A stretch of DNA of 51,278 nucleotides from an uncultured Spirochaetales bacterium. GTDB lineage: Bacteria > Spirochaetota > Spirochaetia > Sphaerochaetales > Sphaerochaetaceae. The stretch is taken from contig CALXOK010000009.1 of assembly GCA_944390025.1 (NCBI GenBank), positions 1 to 51,278 of the forward strand. Reading direction: 5' to 3'. The notes below the pieces were generated by a model. That model saw only the letters and a list, made by a program, of their open reading frames with translations, did no database searches and had not been told where the DNA came from. Shown here piece after piece: positions 26,975 to 35,521 of the stretch; the first letter of the stretch is position 1, and each line of letters starts with the position of its first letter. The position numbers and the translations under genes are program-made.

Positions 26975-28121
26975 TTTCATATTTGGGAATTGGTGGCTTT
27001 TCACACTGCTGGCCTCCACTCGATGTCATGGGGCATGAACAGCCTGAAGTTCTCGACTTCGGCAATTGTGAGCGACTGCCTTCCTTTTGCCATCATTTTT
27101 CTGACAGCCTCAAACAGCTCATCGCCATCAATCTTGTGGTACTTCCAGGCGAAGGAGAAGAGTGAAGCGTACCGGTTGATGTATTTTGTCGCCACACCAC
27201 GGTAGCCTCGGTAGAACGCCTTTATCATCGAATGGAACGAGTTGATCCTGTTGAGATTCACTTCAGCATTGTGGTCGGTACAGTCGGGACAGCTCTTGTG
27301 GAAACATCCCTTTTCCCTGAGCAGCCTGTCATATGATGATGTGTTGTCTGTGGTGACAAGGCTGCCGTCAGCAATGTGTGATGAGAGGTTCATGGCCGCG
27401 GTCTGGCCGAACTGGCCACAGTTGTAGGCATGAGCAAATGCGTTCCCGGATCCATCCACTCCGCTGGCGATGCAGACCTTCTGCTTCGACAGACCCCTCT
27501 TCACCCTTTCCGCTACAACCCCGAAACCAGCATTCTCTTCTGCTGCAATGGATTTCCGGCTGGACTCGACAAATGTCTCATCAAGTTCCACCTCTCCAGA
27601 GAGGACCTCATTCTCAAGTTCCTTCTCCATCATGCACATGATACGGTGCCTCATGTTGAAGGCTGTCTCAATGTTCACTGAAATCCTGCGGCTGGTCTTT
27701 TCCAGGCCCACACCCTCAAAAGTGTCGAGGATGAGTGTCTTCCACTGGTCTGCATTCTGATGCGAATACCAGGTGACAGTACCATGATCATATGAAAAGC
27801 GTCTGCCACATTCCGTGCATCTGTAAAGCTGTTTCCCGCTTCCGGCAAAACCGCTCCTGATGACATGAGGGTGGAACTTCCCGCACTTTGGACAGAACTC
27901 GAAAGATGCATGGCTGTGGCTGTCATCCTTTACAAAGGAATCCAGAAGCTCCTGGATCTTGCCGATCTGGTAGTTGTTGAGCCTTTTTTCCGTCCTCAGA
28001 TATTCGATGAAGTTGAATTCTTCCATGAGGTTTCCTCCTGATTGCAACCTCATGATAGGACAGCTGGTAGGACATATATTGTCCTGGTAGACTCAAAAGC
28101 CACCAATTCTCAAATATGGAA
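26975..28121 (-). mobile_element. Complete IS1595-family insertion sequence
   Basis: A 1147-bp element with 27-bp terminal inverted repeats (26975-27001 and 28095-28121) differing at two positions, flanked by an 8-bp direct repeat TTGCCAAT (26967-26974 and 28122-28129), the length normal for this family. It carries one transposase gene whose stop codon touches the left repeat. It sits between the broken ATPase gene and tyrA, about 104 bp before the tyrA start, and may have displaced the tyrA promoter. An AGGACA-TATAT-TGTCCT inverted repeat lies inside the right end. Confidence 0.92.
27001..28026 (-). CDS. IS1595-family transposase
   Basis: A 341-residue DDE transposase of the ISXO2-like type. 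An N-terminal zinc ribbon (CPKCGKFH and CTECGRRFSYDHGTVTWYS) precedes the catalytic domain with VELDETFVE, LVTTDNTSSYD and NRINSFHSMIKAFYRGYRG, giving the expected acidic residues. ATG 28026 is preceded by AGGAGG; an upstream in-frame extension is ignored. It appears intact, so the element could still move. Confidence 0.9.
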   Translation of the reverse strand: MEEFNFIEYLRTEKRLNNYQIGKIQELLDSFVKDDSHSHASFEFCPKCGKFHPHVIRSGFAGSGKQLYRCTECGRRFSYDHGTVTWYSHQNADQWKTLILDTFEGVGLEKTSRRISVNIETAFNMRHRIMCMMEKELENEVLSGEVELDETFVESSRKSIAAEENAGFGVVAERVKRGLSKQKVCIASGVDGSGNAFAHAYNCGQFGQTAAMNLSSHIADGSLVTTDNTSSYDRLLREKGCFHKSCPDCTDHNAEVNLNRINSFHSMIKAFYRGYRGVATKYINRYASLFSFAWKYHKIDGDELFEAVRKMMAKGRQSLTIAEVENFRLFMPHDIEWRPAV

Positions 28122-28225
28122 TTGCCAATAGAGAAGTGGAATATGACGGGAAGAAACATTTTCCGCTCTGGCTTGTTTGCCTGTCTTCTTGAAGCCGACC
28201 TGCCAAATCCGTTAAGCTTCATGCC

Positions 28226-28987
28226 ATGACAGTCGGAGTATACGGGCTTGGAAGATTCGGTTCTTTCTGGGCTCAGACAATAAGAGATAACAGCAGAGAT
28301 GACGTGAGAGTCGTTGCGACAAGCAGAAATAGGCATGAGGTGCCATGTGGTGTTGAATTCCTCAGCGAAGATGATTTCTTCGCCTCCTGTGATGTCATCT
28401 ATTTCTGCGTGGCCATTTCGGCTTTTGAGGAAGTTCTTAAAAACGTTGCAGGAAAGATCCGCAAAGGAACTCTTGTTATGGATACCTGCTCGGTGAAGAG
28501 CTATCCTGCACGCTGGATGGAGACTTATCTGAAGGATGCTGACTGTCAGATTGTCGCAACTCATCCGATGTTCGGTCCTGACAGTGCCAAAGCTGGTCTT
28601 AAGAACCTTCCGATTGTATTGTGCAAGGTCAGCTGTCCTGATGAGACGATGAAGGAACTTGAGGATATGTTCTCATCCTGGGGCCTCAAGGTTCTTGTGA
28701 TGACTCCTCTTATGCATGATAAGGAAGCCGCTTATTCTCAGGGTGTCACACACTTCGTCGGAAGGACACTCCGTCAGATGGACCTTCATGACACTGAGAT
28801 AGCCACTTCCGGTTACAAGGCTCTGATGACAATCGTGGACCAGACATGCAATGACCCTTTGCAGCTTTTTTATGACCTTCAGCATTACAATCCCTACGCG
28901 AGGGAGATGAGACTGAGTCTTCAGGTTGCAACCGAGAAGGTTCTCAACAAGCTCCGTGAGAGTGAGGAAGGACTTTATAAATCATGA
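28226..28987 (+). CDS. tyrA: Prephenate dehydrogenase (TyrA)
   Basis: A 253-residue NAD(P)-dependent dehydrogenase, probably converting prephenate to 4-hydroxyphenylpyruvate in tyrosine synthesis. It has a Rossmann motif GVYGLGRFGSFWA at the N-terminus, VMDTCSVK, THPMFGPDSAK and a QGVTHFVGR block, all in TyrA order. It is shorter than fused TyrA proteins and lacks chorismate mutase or ACT domains. No clear ribosome site precedes ATG 28226. It overlaps mtaB by four bases. The IS1595 element ends 104 bp upstream. Confidence 0.82.
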   Translation: MTVGVYGLGRFGSFWAQTIRDNSRDDVRVVATSRNRHEVPCGVEFLSEDDFFASCDVIYFCVAISAFEEVLKNVAGKIRKGTLVMDTCSVKSYPARWMETYLKDADCQIVATHPMFGPDSAKAGLKNLPIVLCKVSCPDETMKELEDMFSSWGLKVLVMTPLMHDKEAAYSQGVTHFVGRTLRQMDLHDTEIATSGYKALMTIVDQTCNDPLQLFYDLQHYNPYAREMRLSLQVATEKVLNKLRESEEGLYKS

Positions 28988-30276
28988 ATCTCTGTGTATA
29001 TACCCTTGGCTGCCGTCTCAACCAGTGTGAGAGTGAAGCCATTGCTGATTCTTTCTCAGCAGCTGGCTGGAATATCGTGAAGGAAGACGAGTCTGCCGAT
29101 TTATATATCGTGAACACCTGTACCGTTACCGCCAAGGCTGAGCAGAAGGCAAGACGCATGATACGTCTCTTTGCTTCCCGTGGCGCCTTTGTTGTCGTAA
29201 CAGGATGCTATGCCCAGATGGCTGAAGCGGAACTTAAAAAGATTTCTCCCTCCGTCATGGTCGTCCCTCTTGTGAAGAAGGCAGGCCTTCTGAAGCTTGC
29301 CAGCCACATTGCTGTGGCTGAAGAAGGAGGAATGAGTCTTGAGGATGCGCTCAGAAGCTTCACGGAAGTGGATACGAATGTCTTCGAGTACCAGGCGGCA
29401 TCCTTCTCTTATCACTCAAGAGCCTATCTTAAGGTTCAGGATGGATGTGACAACAACTGCGGCTACTGCCGTGTCCATATCGCCCGCGGCCACTCTGTGA
29501 GCCTTGAGCGCAGCGAAGTCATAAAGAGGGCCCTTGAGCTTGAAGAGGCGGGTTTCAATGAAATCGTGCTCACCGGTGTCAATCTGACTATGTACGACCA
29601 TGATGGAGAAGGACTTGGCGGTATGATGCTTGAGCTTATAGACAGGCTTAAGGATACGACGCGTCTCAGACTTTCCTCTATGGAGCCTGATCATATCGAT
29701 GAGCGCCTGATAGAGGCCTGTTCCAGCATTAAAGTCCATCCTCATTTTCATATCCCGGTGCAGAGCGCGAGTGACAAGGTTCTTCAGAGAAGCAACCGCA
29801 AATATTCACGCTCCCATCTTGAATGGGTTGTCAGTGAGCTCAGGCGCGTCAAGGATGATCCCTTCATCGCCTGTGATGTCATAACAGGGCTTCCTGCAGA
29901 AGGTGATGAGGAGTTCAGGGAAACCTATGACTTCCTGAAGTCCACAGGCTTTGCCTCCTTCCATGTCTTCCCGTTCTCTCCACGTCCTGATACGGACCTT
30001 TACAAGGCCCGCGACAAGGCTGAAGAGAGAGTGAGGGATGAGAGGGCCAGAATACTCAGGGAGCTTTCTTCCTCAATGCTGGAAGAGTACAAGTCCCGCC
30101 AGATTGGAAAGACTGTGGAGATTCTGCTTGAAAGCCGTTCTGATGGCATGTGGCATGGCACTACAGGCAATTACCTCAAGGCCTCAGTGGACAATCCTCC
30201 GCTTTTCAGCACACGTGGCCAGCTTGTCAGCGGAGTGCTTTCAAGAACAAAGGGCGGTCTTATCGTTTCTTGCTGA
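28984..30276 (+). CDS. mtaB: tRNA-t6A37 methylthiotransferase MtaB
   Basis: A 430-residue radical-SAM methylthiotransferase. The N-terminal UPF0004 domain has CVYTLGCRLNQCESE and later IVNTCTVT and VVTGCYAQ, whose cysteines hold one Fe-S cluster. The radical-SAM motif CDNNCGYC (C-x3-C-x2-C) holds the other, and a TRAM-like C-terminus follows. The GCRLNQCES start and length favour MtaB over MiaB or RimO. It converts t6A to ms2t6A in ANN-decoding tRNAs. It is coupled to tyrA and overlaps cysE convergently by 17 bp. Confidence 0.88.
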   Translation: MNLCVYTLGCRLNQCESEAIADSFSAAGWNIVKEDESADLYIVNTCTVTAKAEQKARRMIRLFASRGAFVVVTGCYAQMAEAELKKISPSVMVVPLVKKAGLLKLASHIAVAEEGGMSLEDALRSFTEVDTNVFEYQAASFSYHSRAYLKVQDGCDNNCGYCRVHIARGHSVSLERSEVIKRALELEEAGFNEIVLTGVNLTMYDHDGEGLGGMMLELIDRLKDTTRLRLSSMEPDHIDERLIEACSSIKVHPHFHIPVQSASDKVLQRSNRKYSRSHLEWVVSELRRVKDDPFIACDVITGLPAEGDEEFRETYDFLKSTGFASFHVFPFSPRPDTDLYKARDKAEERVRDERARILRELSSSMLEEYKSRQIGKTVEILLESRSDGMWHGTTGNYLKASVDNPPLFSTRGQLVSGVLSRTKGGLIVSC

Positions 30277-31123
30277 CAATGAGCATCTCAGGTTCCCTGT
30301 TGAGGACTCTTGTGTTTGCGCTTACAGAGGATTTTATCCAGCAGGATGAGCCTATTGTACAGTTATCACCGATGGTGATGTCGCCAAGGATTGTCGCGTT
30401 TGCATAGATAGTGACATTGTTCCCGATTGTCGGATGGCGCTTTGCTCCTTTGAGAAGCTGTCCGCAGGCATCCTTGGGGAAGGAGAGGGCACCGAGTGTC
30501 ACTCCCTGATAGAGTTTCACGTTATCACCGATCACTGTTGTCTCTCCGATGACGACGCCGGTTCCATGGTCGATGAAGAAGCTCTTTCCGATTTCAGCTC
30601 CCGGGTGGATGTCGATGCCGGTCTGGCTGTGGATGAGCTCATTCATCATTCTCGGGAGCATCGGAATGCCCTGACGGAAGAGGTGATGAGAGATTCTGTG
30701 CACACACAATGCCCTGAAGGCAGGGTAGCAGATTATCACCTCGCTTATGCTTCTTGCGGCGGGGTCTCCATCGTAACCGGCAATCGCATCAAGTTTAAGC
30801 ATTTCCCTTATTTCGGGAAGGTCCTCAAGAAGTGATGTGATTGCACTCATGCAGCGTTCTTCTGTCTCTTCTGCTGAACAGCCTTCAGAAAGGAGGATTT
30901 TCATGATGCATTCCTTGAGGATTGAGATGAAGAAGTTCATCTCGAATCTCAGGGCATCTTCAAGTCCTGTCTTTATGACTGAATTCACAGGAAAAAGGAG
31001 TGTGAGAAGGGATTCTTCCAGTCTTGTGATGTCCTTCATTGAAGGAAGTGTGAAATCGGGATTGTATCTTCCCTTGGCTGTGAATGTCTCAATATATCTT
31101 TTCAGGTGGTCATCAAGGTTCAT
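30260..31123 (-). CDS. cysE: Serine O-acetyltransferase
   Basis: A 287-residue acetyltransferase making O-acetylserine from serine and acetyl-CoA for cysteine synthesis. A helical N-terminal domain is followed by DAIAGYDGDPAA, then the hexapeptide-repeat domain with HPGAEIGKSFFIDHGTGVVI (catalytic His), GETTVIGDN and VTLGAL. The extended N-terminus (to about residue 120) resembles plant/bacterial long-type CysE. No O-acetylserine sulfhydrylase gene is nearby. It is transcribed toward mtaB and overlaps its end. Confidence 0.9.
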   Translation of the reverse strand: MNLDDHLKRYIETFTAKGRYNPDFTLPSMKDITRLEESLLTLLFPVNSVIKTGLEDALRFEMNFFISILKECIMKILLSEGCSAEETEERCMSAITSLLEDLPEIREMLKLDAIAGYDGDPAARSISEVIICYPAFRALCVHRISHHLFRQGIPMLPRMMNELIHSQTGIDIHPGAEIGKSFFIDHGTGVVIGETTVIGDNVKLYQGVTLGALSFPKDACGQLLKGAKRHPTIGNNVTIYANATILGDITIGDNCTIGSSCWIKSSVSANTRVLNREPEMLIVSKKR

Positions 31124-31205
31124 AGACGAAAGACTACTACAGGTTTGAGGTTTTAGGAAAGCCTGAGAAAATATTCCATTGCTGGGATTGGGAAATTATT
31201 CAGAC

Positions 31206-31235
31206 TTGTCCTGACGACTAGTCACCTGATATATT
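31206..31235 (+). promoter_or_regulatory. Promoter with palindromic operator for the toxin-antitoxin remnant
   Basis: TTGTCC (31206-31211) and TATATT (31230-31235) are separated by 18 bp. The spacer contains the perfect palindrome GACTAGTC (31216-31223), well placed for repression by the antitoxin. GGAGAGG at 31241 precedes ATG 31254. Confidence 0.5.
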
Positions 31236-31253
31236 GTAGTGGAGAGGAAAAAC

Positions 31254-31466
31254 ATGTGCAAAGCTTCTGATGTGGCAGATTTCAGAGCCGAAAATAATGT
31301 TGTTGCAGAAGAAATTATAAGAGAATATTCCACTTCTCTCCTTTCTCTGAAATCATTATGCCCTTCATCAATACCTGAATCCATGATTACAGGACGTTTC
31401 GATCCTCAGTCAGGGCGTTACATATTGCCAGCTGATGATGAAGACGAAGGCTATTATGATTTCTGA
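31254..31466 (+). CDS. Putative antitoxin of a decayed MazF/PemK-type module
   Basis: A 70-residue acidic protein. ATG 31254 has GGAGAGG six bases upstream. The N-terminal half is helical (VVAEEIIREYSTSLLSL); the C-terminal half is Asp/Glu/Tyr-rich (RYILPADDEDEGYYDF), as expected for a segment that folds around a toxin. No known DNA-binding motif was recognised. It is called an antitoxin from size and from its 11-bp overlap with a truncated PemK/MazF-like frame. Confidence 0.5.
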   Translation: MCKASDVADFRAENNVVAEEIIREYSTSLLSLKSLCPSSIPESMITGRFDPQSGRYILPADDEDEGYYDF

Positions 31467-31596
31467 AGAAGATTTGTCCCGAGGGGATGTTATTGACACA
31501 TATGTTCTATACGAAGACGATTCGCCCAAAAGAAAAGTCCGTCCTGTTCTTGTAATTTCGCCTGAAGAGGTTTTCCCTTGTTTTGAAAACGATTAG
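31456..31596 (+). pseudogene. Truncated PemK/MazF-type toxin fragment
   Basis: A 46-codon frame from ATG 31456: SRGDVIDTYVLYEDDSPKRK then VRPVLVISPEE. This is the first two-strand block of PemK/MazF RNases (GD-I, K-RPvLVI), but it ends at TAG where family members continue for 60-80 more residues. No continuation was found before rfbB. The catalytic core is therefore missing and the toxin should be dead. Confidence 0.6.
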
Positions 31597-31635
31597 TTCC
31601 CCTCTATGTCAGATTTCATTTTGTGAACAGATTGT

Positions 31636-31649
31636 TTTGCAATTGCAAA
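31636..31649. promoter_or_regulatory. 14-bp palindrome upstream of rfbB
   Basis: TTTGCAATTGCAAA is a perfect palindrome about 60 bp before the rfbB start, with CATAAT at 31669 as a possible -10. It could be an operator; nothing else supports it. Confidence 0.35.
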
Positions 31650-31707
31650 TAACGCAGTGCTGGACTATCATAATCAGGCAAGTCCTTTCAGAGGGGGAGG
31701 CTTTTTT

Positions 31708-32727
31708 ATGACAGTAATCGTTACAGGCGGAGCCGGTTTCATCGGGTCTAACTTCATCTTCCATATGCTTGACAGTCATCCAGACTACAGGATTGTCTGT
31801 CTTGACAAGCTCACATATGCCGGAAACCTTGCCACGCTTGAAAGCGTGATGGATAATCCATCCTTCCGCTTTGTCAGGGCCGATATTGCAGACAGGGATG
31901 CGGTCTATGCCCTCTTTGAAGAAGAGAAGCCCGATATCATTGTCAACTTCGCGGCAGAGTCTCATGTGGACAGAAGCATCGAGAATCCGGAAATCTTCCT
32001 CAAGACGAACATTATCGGAACAAGTGTCCTCATGGATGCATGCAGGAAGTATGGAATAAAGCGCTATCATCAGGTATCCACAGATGAAGTCTATGGAGAC
32101 CTTCCTCTGGACAGACCTGACCTCTTTTTCACTGAAGAGACTCCACTTCATACTTCAAGTCCGTATTCATCTTCCAAGGCTGGAGCAGATCTTCTTGTGC
32201 TTGCCTATTACAGGACATATGGACTACCTGTGACAATCTCAAGATGCTCAAATAACTATGGTCCATATCATTTCCCTGAGAAGCTTATTCCTCTGATGAT
32301 AATAAACGCCCTTCATGACAAGCCTCTTCCGGTCTATGGGAAAGGGGAGAATGTGCGTGACTGGCTTTATGTCGAGGACCATTGCCGTGCGATTGACCTC
32401 ATCATCCATAACGGAAGGGTCGGGGAAGTGTACAATGTCGGAGGACATAATGAGATGAGGAATATCGACATTGTCCGCCTCATCCTCAAGGAACTGGGTA
32501 AGAGCGAGGATCTCATCACCTTCGTGACAGACAGGAAGGGACATGATCTGAGGTATGCTATTGATCCGGCCAAGATACACAGAGAACTCGGGTGGCTTCC
32601 TGAGACGAAGTTCTCTGACGGATTGAAGAAGACAATACGCTGGTATCTTGATAACGAGTCCTGGTGGCGGCCTGTGATCAGCGGCGAGTATCAGGAATAT
32701 TACGAGAAGATGTACAGCTGCCGATGA
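31708..32727 (+). CDS. rfbB: dTDP-glucose 4,6-dehydratase
   Basis: A 339-residue short-chain dehydrogenase/epimerase family protein. ATG 31708 follows GGGGGAGG at 31693. It has Rossmann GGAGFIGSNF, the dehydratase hallmark STDEVYGDL, catalytic Tyr/Lys in SPYSSSKAGAD, and RCSNNYGPYHFPEKLIPLMI, all typical of RmlB. It removes water from dTDP-glucose to give dTDP-4-keto-6-deoxyglucose, a precursor of rhamnose and other surface sugars. The remaining rml genes are not adjacent. Confidence 0.92.
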   Translation: MTVIVTGGAGFIGSNFIFHMLDSHPDYRIVCLDKLTYAGNLATLESVMDNPSFRFVRADIADRDAVYALFEEEKPDIIVNFAAESHVDRSIENPEIFLKTNIIGTSVLMDACRKYGIKRYHQVSTDEVYGDLPLDRPDLFFTEETPLHTSSPYSSSKAGADLLVLAYYRTYGLPVTISRCSNNYGPYHFPEKLIPLMIINALHDKPLPVYGKGENVRDWLYVEDHCRAIDLIIHNGRVGEVYNVGGHNEMRNIDIVRLILKELGKSEDLITFVTDRKGHDLRYAIDPAKIHRELGWLPETKFSDGLKKTIRWYLDNESWWRPVISGEYQEYYEKMYSCR

Positions 32728-32736
32728 GATCCTGAA

Positions 32737-34023
32737 TCAGTTTCTCAGGCAGCAGACTGGAACTTCAAGCACGCCGTCGTCCCTTCTGATTGCATAGTGT
32801 CCGGTTCCTGTAAGAACCATGAGGAATGATGGGGCTTTCATTTTCTCAGTATCAATTTTGCTGGCAAGTGTCTGAAGATTCTTGACACCTTCTTTGACAA
32901 GGCTTTCACCTCCGAGCTTGATTTCAACAAGGCCGTATGAACCATCTCTGAGATGTATGACAGCATCGCACTCGAGTCCTGACTTGTCGCGATAATGCGA
33001 GACACTTCCATCAAGAGAATCGGCATAAACCCTGAGATCTCTTATACACATGGTTTCGAACATCAGGCCCATTGTATTCAAATCACGGATAAGTGCATCC
33101 GGTCCGATTCCAAGAGAAGCTGTGGCAATTGAAGGGTCTACGAAGTATCTTGTGTCGCTTGTCCGGATTGCTGTCTTCGAGCGGAGATTGGGATTCCATG
33201 CAGGCATGTCTTCTATGACGAAAAGTTTTTTCAGCGCTTCAATGTAGGAAAACACAGTGCGTTCATCAAGAGAAGGGCTGTCATTGTTCTTCATGTCATC
33301 GCGTATTGTTGTCAGAGGTGCCTGTGCACCTTGAACACGGGCATATGATTTCATTAACAGCTTTGTTCTCTGAGAGCTTCTTTCAGTGCTGTCAACGCGG
33401 TGAATATCCACATTGACAATTGCATCGCAATAATCGAATGCCCTTCTGAGAGAAACATTCCTGCTTTGCAGAGTTGCACGAGGCCATCCGCCTCTGCAGA
33501 TGAAATATGCAATATCGTTGATATCATACTCGCTGATTCCAGCAATATCATGATTGCCAGTGAACAAATCTCTGAGACTGACTGTACCTGTGGAGTCTCC
33601 GGATTCCCATAAACTCATCGGACGCATCGTAATCTGTGCGATACGTCCTGTCCCAGAATGTTTCTCAAGTCGTGAATCTGATGGAACTGCAGAACCTGTC
33701 AGGATGAACTGCCCATCAAGTTTTCTGCGGTCCACAGCAAAACGTACAGCATCCCATAATCTTGGTGCAATCTGCCATTCATCTATAAGACGTGGTGTCT
33801 TTCCTTCAAGCAACTGTGACGGATTGATTTCTGATGTCCTTATGTTCTGATCGACATTTTCAGGCTCATCAATGTAAATGACGCTCTCTGCAAGCTGCTC
33901 CGCTGTTGTCGTCTTTCCGCACCATTTGGGTCCTTTTATAAGTACGGCGCCCATTCCTTCCAGCTCTCTTGCCAGAAGTTCATCTGCAATCCTCGGTTTG
34001 TATTGTGAGTTGCTTGAAACCAT
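32737..34023 (-). CDS. COG1373 AAA+ ATPase with DUF4143 domain (copy 1)
   Basis: A 428-residue protein. The N-terminal AAA_14 ATPase has Walker A GPKWCGKTT (31-39), Walker B TPRLIDEWQIAP and sensor FILTGSAVP. The C-terminal DUF4143 domain has a PD-(D/E)XK-like core HYRDKSGLECDAVIHLRDG then YGLVEIKLGG (D, E, K present). It is a close paralogue of the gene at 37279. The family is widespread and often multicopy; function unknown, with selfish or defence roles suspected. Upstream are two 23-bp-spaced repeats and a likely promoter, TTGACT then TAGAAT 18 bp apart on the minus strand, the -35 lying in the repeat nearer the gene. Confidence 0.85.
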   Translation of the reverse strand: MVSSNSQYKPRIADELLARELEGMGAVLIKGPKWCGKTTTAEQLAESVIYIDEPENVDQNIRTSEINPSQLLEGKTPRLIDEWQIAPRLWDAVRFAVDRRKLDGQFILTGSAVPSDSRLEKHSGTGRIAQITMRPMSLWESGDSTGTVSLRDLFTGNHDIAGISEYDINDIAYFICRGGWPRATLQSRNVSLRRAFDYCDAIVNVDIHRVDSTERSSQRTKLLMKSYARVQGAQAPLTTIRDDMKNNDSPSLDERTVFSYIEALKKLFVIEDMPAWNPNLRSKTAIRTSDTRYFVDPSIATASLGIGPDALIRDLNTMGLMFETMCIRDLRVYADSLDGSVSHYRDKSGLECDAVIHLRDGSYGLVEIKLGGESLVKEGVKNLQTLASKIDTEKMKAPSFLMVLTGTGHYAIRRDDGVLEVPVCCLRN

Positions 34024-34063
34024 AGTCTTTAAGTCCTGATTAATTCTATTTTCGAAATTGAAT

Positions 34064-34102
34064 ATTAGTCAAGTTGGCAGTTTTTCATTAGTCAAGTTGG
34101 CA
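34064..34102 (-). repeat. Two 16-bp direct repeats at 23-bp spacing upstream of ATPase copy 1
   Basis: ATTAGTCAAGTTGGCA occurs at 34064-34079 and identically at 34087-34102. On the coding (minus) strand each reads TGCCAACTTGACTAAT, so the predicted -35 TTGACT is part of the repeat. The core AGTTGGC recurs at the same 23-bp period before the second COG1373 gene (38610-38662). Confidence 0.9.
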
Positions 34103-34144
34103 ACAAATTCTACAAACATAATGTATCAGTCAACGAAAGAAATA

Positions 34145-34162
34145 ATATCAATATTTTGATAT
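34145..34162. promoter_or_regulatory. Palindromic site upstream of hipB
   Basis: ATATCAA-TATT-TTGATAT is a perfect inverted repeat about 40 bp before the hipB ATG. HipB dimers bind inverted repeats at their own promoter, so this is a candidate operator. TAAAAT lies six bases before ATG 34201 with no ribosome site, suggesting a leaderless transcript. Confidence 0.45.
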
Positions 34163-34200
34163 TTCCTTTTATTTTTGTCAAAAAGTGATAAAATATTGTT

Positions 34201-34494
34201 ATGATTAATCTTGATGAAATCGGCATGATGCCAATTGAGATACAGAAAGAGATTGCAAGAAAAGAAAAAGAGAGGAGAAAGAGAAAGGGCTTCACGCAGG
34301 AGGAACTTGCACTGCGCGCAGATGTTTCTTTGTCATCCTTGAGACGCTTTGAGCAGACAGGTGAGATTTCCTTTGCCTCTCTTGTGAGAATCGGAAGTAT
34401 TCTTGATGACGAGAAGGCTTTCCTTGGACTGTTCGGACAACAGGAGTATCTGACTATGAAGGAGTTACTGAATGCAAAACGTGGAAAAGGTTAA
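34201..34494 (+). CDS. hipB: HipB-like XRE-family antitoxin
   Basis: A 97-residue protein with a Cro/CI-type helix-turn-helix: RRKRKGFTQEELALRADVSL then SSLRRFEQTGEISFASLVRI. It overlaps the HipA N-terminal frame by 23 bp, the standard hipBA order. HipB neutralises the HipA kinase and represses the operon. With hipA destroyed, this gene would survive only as a repressor or by chance. Confidence 0.8.
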   Translation: MINLDEIGMMPIEIQKEIARKEKERRKRKGFTQEELALRADVSLSSLRRFEQTGEISFASLVRIGSILDDEKAFLGLFGQQEYLTMKELLNAKRGKG

Positions 34495-34735
34495 TGTCAT
34501 GGCTTCTGGAAGACTTGTGGGAACTCTTGCTCTGACAGAACGTGGGCTCACTGCTTTTGAATATTCCGGGCAGTGGATTGAGTCAGGATTCTCAATCAGT
34601 CCTTTTTCCCTGCCGTTGAAGCCGGGTCTCTGCACATCATCCAACAGTGCTTTTGAATTTCTGGCAGGTGTTTTTAATGATTGTTTGCCTGATGGATGGG
34701 GACGTCTCTTGACAGACAGATACAACAACCCGTGA
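34472..34735 (+). pseudogene. hipA: HipA toxin, N-terminal stub
   Basis: An 87-codon frame with AAGGAG before ATG 34472. It contains the HipA N-terminal (couple_hipA) sequence VNVMASGRLVGTLALTERGL and FLAGVFNDCLPDGWGRLLTDR, then stops. Full HipA is about 400 residues; the kinase core is absent. A matching C-terminal piece lies at 37040-37189, so the original gene was split by about 2.3 kb of inserted material with loss of the middle. Confidence 0.8.
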
Positions 34736-34743
34736 GATAGCTG

Positions 34744-34772
34744 CCACCCTTCAGGGTGGTCAGGTGAATCAC
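34744..34772 (+). mobile_element. Solitary IS200/IS605-type right end
   Basis: Hairpin CCACCCT-TC-AGGGTGG (34744-34759), then TCAGGTGAATCAC. It closely resembles the end of the tnpB locus at 37013-37038 (CCACCTT-TT-AAGGTGG, TTCAC). It sits nine bases after the truncated hipA frame and has no transposon gene next to it, so it is a leftover end. Confidence 0.6.
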
Positions 34773-34776
34773 GGCA

Positions 34777-35377
34777 TCAATTGATGTGGGAATGGTTCAT
34801 GATAAAAGCCTTTGCAATGGCAGCGAACTCCTCTGCATTGCTGAGAATTGCAGGATGGCTTCCAGACTTGAACATATGGATTGATGCATTGCCAATCAAC
34901 TTCCTCATTTCACAATATTCCTCTTCCATGTTGCTGCGGCACATCATATCTTCAGCAGAACCTGTCAGAAGAACAGGACAGTCCAGAGAGGAAAGTGGAG
35001 CTATGAACAGTGAATCACCAGAGCGTGCACATTTAAGGAGAGCTTCTGTATCTTTCTGGACTATGTCCTGCCAGTCAGAACCAAGGCACCATTCATAGAA
35101 ATCCTCTTGCCTCTTCATCTTCCATCGCACTCTCCCTTTCTTTTATCAGGTTTGAAGAGAAACTGCTGTTCAATGTGCGGCCATCGAATGAATCAGCGAT
35201 GATGGAGGAGACTTTCCCTTTCATCATCATTGCCGCATTTAAAGCCACCCATGCACCACCGCTTGTGCCTGTGAGTGAGACTTCATCCAAACCAAGATGC
35301 CGGCAAGAGAAACAACCTGCCTTGACTCGTCTATCCAGATACCGGATGGAAATTGATGAGGATGCAATACATGTCAT
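34777..35377 (-). pseudogene. Alpha/beta-hydrolase, frameshifted and truncated
   Basis: Two overlapping minus-strand frames make one gene. The first (35377-35093) has LGLDEVSLTGTSGGAWVALN with the nucleophile-elbow Ser in G-T-S-G-G. The second (35130-34777) has CPVLLTGSAEDMM (acid region) and SGSHPAILSNAEEFAAIAKA (His). The frame changes near 35115-35130, shown by RESAM being shared. The N-terminal third, before the nucleophile, is missing. All three catalytic positions can be placed, so it was once a normal hydrolase. Confidence 0.65.
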
Positions 35378-35521
35378 CTTCGAAAGGAGGACATCCTTGA
35401 TGAAGCGGTGGTGTCAAAAAATGATATAATATACGTATATTCAATGTATATTTTATAATCTATTTTATATTGTCTATTATCTGTATTTATGCTACTATTG
35501 AAACATAAAAGGAGTTTTATT

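Noticed and set aside
25770..28121. MITE-like element and IS1595 as one composite transposon
   Set aside because: Each has its own target duplication and unrelated ends, so they inserted independently.
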